NCBI RefSeq assembly: GCF_014489535.1
Contig: NZ_CP060783.1
Location: 4,361,501-4,425,500 of the forward strand
Reading direction: 5' to 3'
DNA length: 64,000 nt
From: Diaphorobacter aerolatus
GTDB lineage: Bacteria; Pseudomonadota; Gammaproteobacteria; Burkholderiales; Burkholderiaceae_C
Shown: piece by piece, positions 31,265-38,342 of the stretch
Position numbering within the stretch: the first letter of the stretch is position 1
How the letters are laid out: each line of letters begins with the position of its first letter
The notes under the pieces: generated by a model
What the model saw: the letters and a program-made list of their open reading frames with translations, nothing else
Databases searched by the model: none
Told to the model about the DNA's origin: nothing
Made by a program: the position numbers and the translations under genes

Positions 31265-31402
31265 CCAGGGCCTGTTCACACTTGGGCGGTCTGCAGCGTT
31301 GCAGTCTCTCGCAAGGTACCCACCTTGCTTCGAGCCTGCGCCTTGCATCCCATCCCAAGACTGCGCAACACAATCCCCGTGCATTGAGTGAACAGGCCCT
31401 GG
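31265..31402. repeat. 138-bp non-coding element with 15-bp terminal inverted repeats
   Basis: CCAGGGCCTGTTCAC (31265-31279) is perfectly mirrored by GTGAACAGGCCCTGG (31388-31402). Inside are further short inverted repeats, for example GCAAGGT/ACCTTGC with an ACCC loop, and CTTGGG/CCCAAG. There is no convincing reading frame. It separates ccoP from ccoG. It could be a MITE-like element or a structured RNA/terminator; no target-site duplication could be established. Confidence 0.65.
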
Positions 31403-31489
31403 CCAACTGACGCCGGTTCGCCTTCTCCACAAAGGCGGACCGGTGTTGTTCAATTTTGAGTTGAATTCACAGCAGCAAGAAGACAAATC

Positions 31490-32935
31490 ATGACGTCAGA
31501 AGACGGTCGCAAAACTCCGGAGCGGGTGATTCCCATCACACCAGTGCCCGCAACGGATCAGACCGAAAGCGTGTCGCTTTATGAGGCGCACAAGAAGATC
31601 TATGCGCGATCCATCGGTGGCGTTTTTGCCCGCTGGCGCTGGTTGCTGGTCTTTCTGACGCAGGCATTCTTCTACCTTGTTCCCTGGTTTCAATGGGGCG
31701 AGCGCCAGATGGTGCTCTTCGACCTGGGAGCCCGGCGTTTCTATCTCTTCGGCTTGGTGCTCTATCCGCAGGACTTCATCTATCTCACCGGGCTGCTGAT
31801 CATTTCAGCGCTTTCGTTGTTCCTGTTCACGGCAGTGGCAGGGCGGCTGTGGTGTGGCTTCGCATGCCCGCAGACGGTCTACACCGAAATATTCATGTGG
31901 ATCGAGCACAAGGTTGAAGGCGACCGCAGTGCACGCATGCGTCTGGATCGCAATGGCTGGACGTTCGAGAAAATCTGGAAGAAAAGCACCAAGCAACTTC
32001 TATGGATTGCGTTGTCGCTTTGGACGGGCTTTACATTCGTCGGCTATTTCGTGCCGATCCGCGATTTGGGTGCTGAGCTTCTGGCGCTGCATGGTACCTG
32101 GCAACTGTTCTGGGTGGCGTTCTATGGGTTCGCGACCTACGGCAATGCGGGCTACATGCGCGAGCAGGTCTGCAAGTACATGTGTCCCTATGCGCGCTTT
32201 CAAAGTGCCATGTTTGACAAGGACACTCTTATCGTCAGCTACGACCCGGCGCGTGGCGAGATGCGCGGCCCTCGCAACAAGAAGCTTGACTACAAGGCGG
32301 CCGGACTGGGTGACTGCATCGATTGCAGCCTGTGCGTGCAGGTGTGTCCGACAGGCATTGATATCCGTGACGGTCTCCAGTACGAATGCATCGGTTGCGG
32401 CCTGTGTATCGACGCCTGCAATGTCGTGATGGACAAGATGCAGTATCCGCGCGGACTGATCCGTCTGAGCACCCAAAACGGCATCGCGCAGAAACTCACA
32501 CAGTCGCAGATGTTCAAGCGCGTTTTGCGTCCGCGCGTCCTGCTCTACAGCTCGGTACTGATCGGCCTTTGCATCGCCATGATGGTCAGTCTCGTGGGGC
32601 GCACGCCGCTCAAGGTGGACGTGGTTCGCGATCGCGCGGCGCTCTCGCGCATTGTCGCGGGCGGCAAACTTGAGAACGTCTACCGTCTGCAGATCATGAA
32701 CGCCACGGAGGGCGTGCGCAGCTACCGCATCGGTGCAACGGGCTTGCAAGGACTCTCCGTCGTCACGGATCCGCTGGTTGAAGTGGGACCTGCCGAATCC
32801 AAGTGGGTTTCCGTGCGTCTGCAGATTCCATATGGCAGTGCCGAACCCGGGTCACACAAGGTCATGTTCGACATCGCGGCACGGGAGGACAACGCCAGGG
32901 TTTCCGAGAAATCGGTGTTTCATGTGCCTCGTTGA
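31490..32935 (+). CDS. ccoG: cbb3 oxidase maturation ferredoxin-like protein CcoG (RdxA/FixG)
   Basis: A membrane-bound iron-sulfur protein, reported in related bacteria to reduce copper for CuB assembly. 481 aa. There are several membrane segments, a conserved CGFACPQTVYTEIFMW, and two [4Fe-4S] motifs (CIDCSLCVQVCP and CIGCGLCIDAC), with a C-terminal Ig-like domain after the last helix. It follows ccoP after the 138-bp inverted-repeat element. Confidence 0.95.
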   Translation: MTSEDGRKTPERVIPITPVPATDQTESVSLYEAHKKIYARSIGGVFARWRWLLVFLTQAFFYLVPWFQWGERQMVLFDLGARRFYLFGLVLYPQDFIYLTGLLIISALSLFLFTAVAGRLWCGFACPQTVYTEIFMWIEHKVEGDRSARMRLDRNGWTFEKIWKKSTKQLLWIALSLWTGFTFVGYFVPIRDLGAELLALHGTWQLFWVAFYGFATYGNAGYMREQVCKYMCPYARFQSAMFDKDTLIVSYDPARGEMRGPRNKKLDYKAAGLGDCIDCSLCVQVCPTGIDIRDGLQYECIGCGLCIDACNVVMDKMQYPRGLIRLSTQNGIAQKLTQSQMFKRVLRPRVLLYSSVLIGLCIAMMVSLVGRTPLKVDVVRDRAALSRIVAGGKLENVYRLQIMNATEGVRSYRIGATGLQGLSVVTDPLVEVGPAESKWVSVRLQIPYGSAEPGSHKVMFDIAAREDNARVSEKSVFHVPR

Positions 32936-33001
32936 AAACCATAGTCAAACTGCGCGTGGTATCGCCTGCCAGGGTGAGCCATGTGCCAAGGAGTAGTGAA
33001 G

Positions 33002-33307
33002 ATGCAAAGCACGACAGAAATTTCCAAAGTGAAGAAGATGGACCAGACCCCACCCTTGCCATGGTGGCGTTTCGGGCACGTCTGGTTGATTATTGCGGGT
33101 CCAGCCATCGTCGTTGTTGCCGGTTTCGTCACGCTGTGGCTCGCAATCAGCAGGCCTGATCCGGTAGTCGAGGAAGACTATTACCAGCGTGGCCTACGCA
33201 TCAACGAGACACTCCGCGAGCAGAAGGACCGGGCCATGATGCCAGCATTGAAGGGGCGCAATCATGCTGCTACTTCGGACGATGCGATGCGTCCCGCTGA
33301 TCAGTGA
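33002..33307 (+). CDS. ccoH: FixH/CcoH family protein
   Basis: 101 aa with one membrane segment (about residues 28-48, HVWLIIAGPAIVVVAGFVTL) and the FixH hallmark DPVVEEDYYQRGLRINETL directly after it. Required for stability of the cbb3 oxidase in other species. The start at 33002 has AAGGAG 8 nt upstream; the in-frame ATG 32981 lacks one. It follows ccoG closely. Confidence 0.9.
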   Translation: MQSTTEISKVKKMDQTPPLPWWRFGHVWLIIAGPAIVVVAGFVTLWLAISRPDPVVEEDYYQRGLRINETLREQKDRAMMPALKGRNHAATSDDAMRPADQ

Positions 33308-33581
33308 GGCGGCTTAGCTCCTGGATCGTGTCGTGGCTGCCGCGACGCGCGTGAGGACGGCTTAATCGGCAAGAACAAGCGATGAACACTCTACGCGCCC
33401 GACGCCGATGTGGAATGCGGGTCGCTCGAATGCACGATGCCCCGAACAGGGCTTGCGCTATGTACATGCCCAATGCTCGATGCTAGTGTTAGGTATTCAT
33501 TTGAAAAAATGAATCGATCATCGGAAATCCAGCGTACTCAATGACGGCGACCGTAAGCGAGAAAGAGAAAGGAACTCAGCA

Positions 33582-33869
33582 ATGAAGGCTCAGCGACTCA
33601 TGTGGATTGCGTGGCCGGCGTTTTTGATGGCCGGCGTTCTGGAGATGACGGTGTTTGCTTTTGTGGACCCGCAGGCGTTGGAATGGTTCGACACACCCGT
33701 GGTGTTGTCGCGGACAGGCGTCTATACGATCGCGTTCTTCGCGTTCTGGTTCATCATCATGCTGGCCAGCAGTTTGACGACTCTGCTGTCACTCTCGCCG
33801 TTCGAGGTGAATCGCTGCCCGGTGCCATGTGATGATCGCCCGACCGATTGCGCCAAGTTCTCTCAGTAA
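33582..33869 (+). CDS. small hypothetical membrane protein between ccoH and fnr
   Basis: 95 aa with two hydrophobic segments (about residues 8-28 and 45-68). The tail contains CPVPCDD and ends DCAKFSQ, so two or three cysteines lie close together after the second helix. AAAGGA is about 9 nt upstream of the ATG. I recognise no family. The position in an FNR-controlled respiratory block and the cysteine-bearing tail make a role in oxidase assembly thinkable but unproven. The 274 bp upstream hold nothing recognisable except a short inverted repeat (ATTCATT/AATGAAT) near 33495. Confidence 0.6.
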   Translation: MKAQRLMWIAWPAFLMAGVLEMTVFAFVDPQALEWFDTPVVLSRTGVYTIAFFAFWFIIMLASSLTTLLSLSPFEVNRCPVPCDDRPTDCAKFSQ

Positions 33870-34047
33870 ATAGAGCGTTGCGATCCGCGCGTCTGCGACA
33901 AGGCGGCCATTTGCCCAGGTCGTTTGCTCCCACGTCACGGGTACACGCGTAACGCATCGCTGGGAACGGATGCGATGAATGGAAGAACCGCGCAACGTTG
34001 AACAAGTTCCCCGGCTGCAAACGTTGCGCAGCGCGTTCAGCAAAGAC

Positions 34048-34770
34048 TCAGTGGCGGGCCTGCTGGCTGTTGACGATGTTGCGCAGGGCGTTGGCGTCAA
34101 CGATGCGCACGTGGCGCTGTTTGACTTCCACGATGCCTTCCTCAACGAACTTCGAGAACGTGCGGCTCACGGTCTCGAGCTTGAGGCCGAGGTAGCTGCC
34201 GATTTCCTCGCGCGTCATGCGCAGCACCAGTTCGGACTGCGAGAAGCCGCGGGCGTGCAGACGTTGCACCAGGTTCAGTAGAAATGCGGCGAGGCGTTCT
34301 TCGGCGCGCATGCTTCCCAGGAGCAGCATGACACCGTGTTCGCGCACGATTTCGCGGCTCATGATCTTGTGAACGTGATGCTGCAGGGCCTTGACTTCAC
34401 GCGACAGCTCTTCGATGTTTTCGAAAGGCATGACGCACACCTCCGCGTCTTCGAGCGCGACCGCATCGCAGGTGTGACGGTCGCTCACGATGCCGTCAAG
34501 GCCGATGATCTCGCCAGCCATCTGGAATCCGGTGACCTGGTCACGGCCGTCTTCGGTCGCCACGCAGGTTTTGAAGAAACCGGTTCGTATTGCGAACAGT
34601 GAAGTGAAGGGCTCTCCATTGCGAAACAACGTTCCGCCACGCTTGACTTTGCGACGAACTGCAATCACTTCGTCGAGTCGTTTGAGTTGCTCCTCGGAGA
34701 GTCCAAGAGGCATGCAAAGTTCTCGCAGGTTGCAATTGGAGCATGCGACTTTGATGGTTTGCGGTGTCAT
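34048..34770 (-). CDS. fnr: FNR/ANR-type oxygen-sensing Crp-family regulator
   Basis: [4Fe-4S] oxygen sensor that activates genes under low oxygen. 240 aa. N-terminal cysteines in KVACSNCNLRELCMPLGL (residues 10, 13 and 19) plus one in FFKTCVATEDG form the cluster site. A cNMP-binding-type core is followed by the HTH TREEIGSYLGLKLETVSRTFSKF, whose E-x2-S-R recognises TTGAT half-sites. The start at 34770 is chosen so that the cysteines lie at family positions. It is divergent from hemN with an FNR-type box between them, and other boxes lie before ccoI and ccoN. Confidence 0.96.
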   Translation of the reverse strand: MTPQTIKVACSNCNLRELCMPLGLSEEQLKRLDEVIAVRRKVKRGGTLFRNGEPFTSLFAIRTGFFKTCVATEDGRDQVTGFQMAGEIIGLDGIVSDRHTCDAVALEDAEVCVMPFENIEELSREVKALQHHVHKIMSREIVREHGVMLLLGSMRAEERLAAFLLNLVQRLHARGFSQSELVLRMTREEIGSYLGLKLETVSRTFSKFVEEGIVEVKQRHVRIVDANALRNIVNSQQARH

Positions 34771-34885
34771 TTGCAGTGGCGCCTTATACAAGTTATCGGT
34801 TAATGGAAGTGAGTAGCCCACTTGCCCTCGACCGTAGGCATCGGTAGATGCAGGGGAATTGTCCCAGTCCACACGCCAAACTGAA

Positions 34886-34899
34886 TTGACTTGCATCAA
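34886..34899. promoter_or_regulatory. FNR-type box between fnr and hemN
   Basis: TTGAC-TTGC-ATCAA, one mismatch from consensus, 55 bp before the hemN start. It may drive hemN and autoregulate fnr. Confidence 0.8.
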
Positions 34900-34953
34900 G
34901 GACAATCCTATGCAGGTGCGGCACAGTCGCAGGCGAACCTATGGAAATCCGCT

Positions 34954-36336
34954 ATGCCTGCTGTTACACCCGAACTAATCTGTCAATTCGACGTTTCCGG
35001 GCCCCGCTATACGTCCTACCCTACGGCAGATCGCTTCGTTGAAGCGTTTGGTCAAGATGAGTACATCCTCGCTCTGCAACAGCGGCGAATCGGCTCGAAT
35101 GCCAAAGCGCTACCGTTGTCCCTCTATGTGCACGTTCCATTCTGTGAATCTCTCTGTTACTACTGTGCGTGCAACAAGATTATCACCAAACATCCGGAGC
35201 GAGCGGAAGCCTATCTTCGCTATCTAAGCCGCGAGATTGATTTACACACTGAACACTGCGGTGTCAATCAGCATGTCAGTCAATTACATATCGGCGGCGG
35301 CACGCCCACTTTTTTGTCGAATGAAGGTTTGCAGGATCTGATGTCGATGATCCGGCGGAGTTTCGTACTCGAACCGGGCGGCGAGTACTCCATAGAGGTC
35401 GATCCACGAACTGTTAACAATAGTCGTTTGATGTTTTTGCACCAACTTGGGTTCAATCGCCTGAGTTTTGGCGTTCAGGATTTCGATCCAGAGGTGCAGA
35501 AGGCCGTGCACCGCGAGCAGCCCGCTGAGCAGGTGTTCCGGCTGGTGAAGGAGGCGCGCCGAATTGGATTCGAATCGGTGAACGTCGATCTGATCTATGG
35601 GTTGCCACGTCAGACGCCGGAATCCTTCGAGCGCACGCTTGCCCAGGTTTGTGAACTGAGGCCTGATCGCATCGCTCTCTATGCCTACGCGCACTTGCCG
35701 GAACGTTTCAAGCCTCAGCGTCGAATCTACTCGGAGGAGCTGCCAATGCCCGCTGCCAAGGTGGCGATGCTGGCACGGTCCCTCGAAGTTTTTCAGGGTG
35801 CAGGATATGTTTATATAGGCATGGATCATTTTGCCCTGCCCGACGATTCTTTGGCGGTCGCCAAGCGTCAGGGGCGACTGCATCGCAATTTCCAGGGCTA
35901 CAGCACGCAGCCCGATTGCGACCTGATCGGGCTGGGTGTGTCGTCGATCGGCAAGGTGGGCGCCACCTACAGCCAGAACGCCAAGACACTCGACGAATAC
36001 TATGACTGCATCGATCATGGGCGCTTGCCGGTCGTGCGCGGCCTGGCGCTTTCGCGGGACGACCTGCTGCGACGCTCGGTCATCATGGCGCTGATGTGTC
36101 AGGGCGAATTGATCTTCGAGCCCGTCGAGCAGGCCTGGCTGATTGATTTCAGAAGTTATTTCGCGCCCGAACTCGAGCAACTCGAGGCCATGGAGGAAAA
36201 AGGCCTGGTCTGCCTGCATGAGGACAGCATCGAGGTCACCCCGTTGGGCTGGCATTTTGTGCGCGGCGTGGCCATGTTGTTCGACCGCTATCTGCAGGGC
36301 AATCGCAACCGCGAACGCTTCTCCCGGATCATCTGA
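34954..36336 (+). CDS. hemN: oxygen-independent coproporphyrinogen III oxidase
   Basis: Radical SAM enzyme converting coproporphyrinogen III to protoporphyrinogen IX when oxygen is scarce, supplying haem for the cbb3 oxidase. 460 aa. The HemN-specific motif is CESLCYYCACNKI (C-x3-C-x2-C), with GGGTPTFL and RLSFGVQDFDPEVQKAV typical of true HemN rather than HemW. The N-terminus PRYTSYPTADRF is canonical, so ATG 34954 is used. An FNR box lies directly upstream. Confidence 0.97.
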   Translation: MPAVTPELICQFDVSGPRYTSYPTADRFVEAFGQDEYILALQQRRIGSNAKALPLSLYVHVPFCESLCYYCACNKIITKHPERAEAYLRYLSREIDLHTEHCGVNQHVSQLHIGGGTPTFLSNEGLQDLMSMIRRSFVLEPGGEYSIEVDPRTVNNSRLMFLHQLGFNRLSFGVQDFDPEVQKAVHREQPAEQVFRLVKEARRIGFESVNVDLIYGLPRQTPESFERTLAQVCELRPDRIALYAYAHLPERFKPQRRIYSEELPMPAAKVAMLARSLEVFQGAGYVYIGMDHFALPDDSLAVAKRQGRLHRNFQGYSTQPDCDLIGLGVSSIGKVGATYSQNAKTLDEYYDCIDHGRLPVVRGLALSRDDLLRRSVIMALMCQGELIFEPVEQAWLIDFRSYFAPELEQLEAMEEKGLVCLHEDSIEVTPLGWHFVRGVAMLFDRYLQGNRNRERFSRII

Positions 36337-36345
36337 TCGATCGTC

Positions 36346-37073
36346 ATGTGGGCCATTGCGTGGGCAGCGTTTCTGATGGGGTTGCTGGGCGGCGCGCATT
36401 GCCTGGTGATGTGCGCTGCGCCGTGTAGCGCGCTGCTTCAGCAGCAGGGGGGCGCGATTGCCGCGCAGACTCGGGTCGTGAAATTTGTTCCCAGCCGGCG
36501 CTCGATGCTCGTGAGGCCGGTGCTGTTTCATGCGGGACGGATTCTGGCCTATTCGCTCGTTGGCGCGATGGCTGCCTATGCCATGGATCGGCTGGCGTGG
36601 TTCAGCCAAGGCACCAGCGCACTGCGCTCGGTGTGGAGTCTGGTGCATGTCGCCATCATTGCGTGGGGTCTGATGATGGTGATGCGGCTGAATGCGCCCG
36701 CATGGATGGAGTCTGCGGGGCGGCGTGCATGGCAACGCGTTCAGCCGGTGGTCTCGCGTTCCGGTGGTCTCTTTGCGGTCGGTTGTGCGTGGGCCTTCAT
36801 GCCCTGTGGACTCCTGTATTCGGCCTTGTTGCTCGCTGCCTTGAGCGGGGGCCCGTGGCCGGTGCCTTGTCCATGGCGCTGTTTGCCGTGGCGAGCGGCG
36901 TGTGGCTGGTGGCGGGGCGATGGGTCTGGGTGAGCCTGCGTGAGCGCGTTCGCGATCCGCTCTGGGAGGCCTGGGGGTCCCGTCTTGCGGGCTTGATCCT
37001 GATCGGGTTGGGTAGTACGGCACTTTGGTGGGGTGCCGTGCATCAGCAACCCGCCCCGTGGTGTCTGCCCTGA
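36346..37073 (+). CDS. SafE/TauE-type (DsbD-like) membrane protein, one apparent frameshift
   Basis: About 242 aa with six membrane segments. The N-terminus WAAFLMGLLGGAHCLVMCAAPC and the later AFMPCGLLYSALLLAAL carry the paired Cys/Pro-Cys pattern of the sulfite exporter TauE/SafE group that accompanies cco genes. The frame slips in the G5 run 36847-36851; six G joins LAALSGG to PVAGALSMALFAVASGVWLVAG and the normal C-terminus. It starts 10 bp after hemN. Metal or thiol handling for oxidase biogenesis is a plausible role by context. Confidence 0.8.
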
Positions 37074-37080
37074 CACGAAT

Positions 37081-37116
37081 AAAAAACGCTCCTGAATGAT
37101 TCAAGGAGCGTTTTTT
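37081..37116. terminator. strong bidirectional Rho-independent terminator
   Basis: Perfect 13-bp stem AAAAAACGCTCCT (37081-37093) / AGGAGCGTTTTTT (37104-37116), loop of 10 nt. It ends the hemN-SafE unit on the plus strand and the 6S RNA on the minus strand. Confidence 0.95.
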
Positions 37117-37121
37117 GGGAA

Positions 37122-37300
37122 ATGGGTGTCTGCAATGCCACCGAACCTGTCATCCTGAACCGGGGGTTCAGGTGGGCAAGAGCAACCTGACGTTGGGTTC
37201 ATCTGACGCGAGACGATCACGCTCATCAGGTGATGTATCAAGCCCGTGCTCAGGGAGCATTGGTTCAAGGAAATATAAAGTCCGGCAACACCGCAGACGC
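37122..37300 (-). ncRNA. ssrS: 6S RNA
   Basis: About 180 nt on the minus strand directly downstream of zapA, the conserved location of ssrS. The 3' part reads CACCTGAACCCCCGGTTCAG, then GATGACAGGTTCGGTGGCAT and TGCAGAC. This parallels the E. coli 6S 3' arm (a GAACC/GGTTC hairpin, then ACAG and GGCGGCAT). The closing stem GTCTGC (5', plus 37293-37298) / GCAGAC (3', plus 37128-37133) and TGCC/GGCA is present. 6S RNA binds sigma70 RNA polymerase in stationary phase. The ends are estimates: the 5' end from the -10 box, the 3' end from the terminator. Confidence 0.85.
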
Positions 37301-37304
37301 CTTC

Positions 37305-37334
37305 ATTGTAAATCGTCGGCGTACGATCCTGGAA
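37305..37334 (-). promoter_or_regulatory. probable sigma70 promoter of 6S RNA
   Basis: On the minus strand a TACAAT -10 box (plus 37305-37310) lies 7 nt before the predicted 6S 5' end. A weak -35 (TTCCAG, plus 37329-37334) sits at 18-nt spacing. Confidence 0.6.
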
Positions 37335-37408
37335 AAAACGGGTCTCAATTCCCGGACGCTCGCGCGTGATTTTTCACGGTTTGATTTTCTGCGCGGATCG
37401 TGGTGCGG

Positions 37409-37783
37409 TCAGAGCAGACGACCGTCGTCGCCGAGTGTCTCGTCAAGGCGTTGCAAAAGGCTTCGCACGCGGGCCTCGTCATCTTCACGCGATGCGGAGT
37501 CGGGCGCTGCAATGGCCACCGGTGCAGCAGCAGCGGCTGCGATCAGCGCTTCGGCCTGCTCCCGGGCGGCGACAGCCGCCGTTTCATGGTCCGCTATTTC
37601 GAATGCCATGTTCAGGGCCGCGAGCACGGCAATGCGTTCGCGGGCGCGTACCTTGCCGGCATCACGGATGCGCGTCATGGCGGCATCCACGCGCTCGACC
37701 GCGTCCAGCATGCGAGGTTCCTGGCCTTCAGGGCAACTGAGCAGATAGCTCTGCTGCATGATCTTCACCTCGATCTGCTTCAT
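37409..37783 (-). CDS. zapA: cell division protein ZapA
   Basis: Promotes FtsZ bundling at the Z ring. 124 aa. The N-terminal ZapA head (MKQIEVKIMQQSYLLSCPEG, then LDAVERVDAAMTRIRDAGKV and RERIAVLAALNMAFEI) is followed by a long, Ala-rich helix for the coiled-coil dimer. It overlaps the upstream zapB-like gene by 4 bp and precedes 6S RNA on the same strand, as in many proteobacteria. Confidence 0.95.
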   Translation of the reverse strand: MKQIEVKIMQQSYLLSCPEGQEPRMLDAVERVDAAMTRIRDAGKVRARERIAVLAALNMAFEIADHETAAVAAREQAEALIAAAAAAPVAIAAPDSASREDDEARVRSLLQRLDETLGDDGRLL

Positions 37784-38004
37784 GACGGGTTGTCTTTCGA
37801 ATCCGGGATATCGGGCAGGCGCTCCAGCAGCGAGTCCATGCGATGGCGAACCGTGTGAAGGCGGGATTTGAGGGAGTCGCGCTCTTGTGTCAGGGTCAGA
37901 ACCTGCTGGGACAGCAACGCGTTGGTGCGTTGCAGTTCAGCATAACGAACCAACAGACGCTCGACGCGCTCGGTGATCTGGTCTAGGGAAGATGGGGGTG
38001 CCAT
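37780..38004 (-). CDS. ZapB-like coiled-coil protein (TIGR02449-type)
   Basis: 74 aa, almost entirely a coiled coil: heptads through ITERVERLLVRYAELQRTNA and LLSQQVLTLTQERDSLKSRL. Small proteins of this type precede zapA in beta- and gammaproteobacteria and are thought to act with it at the division site. The start ATG at 38004 (MAPPSSLDQI) is preferred to an in-frame start three codons upstream. The end overlaps zapA (ATGA), implying coupling. It is divergent from the cobalamin riboswitch. Confidence 0.85.
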   Translation of the reverse strand: MAPPSSLDQITERVERLLVRYAELQRTNALLSQQVLTLTQERDSLKSRLHTVRHRMDSLLERLPDIPDSKDNPS

Positions 38005-38051
38005 ACAAAACACATTGTACGGATCGCCGCATAAACAATCGTAAAATTACG

Positions 38052-38275
38052 TCGTTGGTGCTCGCGACGTGGTTCACACGCCGCAGTTCAACGGGAAGCA
38101 GGGACGGATTTCCGCCACGGAATACACCAGAGCCTGCGCTGCCCCCGCAACGGTCAGCGGACGAATCCCTTCGGGATTCCCTCTTTGCCAGCACAGCCAC
38201 TGCAAGCCTTGAACAAGCATGCGGGAAGGCGGTTGAAGAGTGTGCCGCCAGCCCGGATACCGGCCAACACGGTGG
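38052..38275 (+). promoter_or_regulatory. cobalamin (B12) riboswitch
   Basis: Contains the conserved cobalamin-aptamer blocks in order: AACGGGAAGCAGG, then GCCTGCGCTGCCCCCGCAAC with GGT, then AGCCACTGCAAG (B12 box region), then GCGGGAAGGCGG and AGCCCGGATACCGGCC. It lies in the 5' leader of btuB and would switch off btuB and the following B12 uptake and salvage genes when adenosylcobalamin is plentiful. Boundaries are approximate. Confidence 0.95.
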
Positions 38276-38342
38276 TTACGCTCGCGCTGTCGTCTCTATG
38301 GGCATGGTTCCATGAGGGTCTTTCATCACGAACGGAGCTGTG

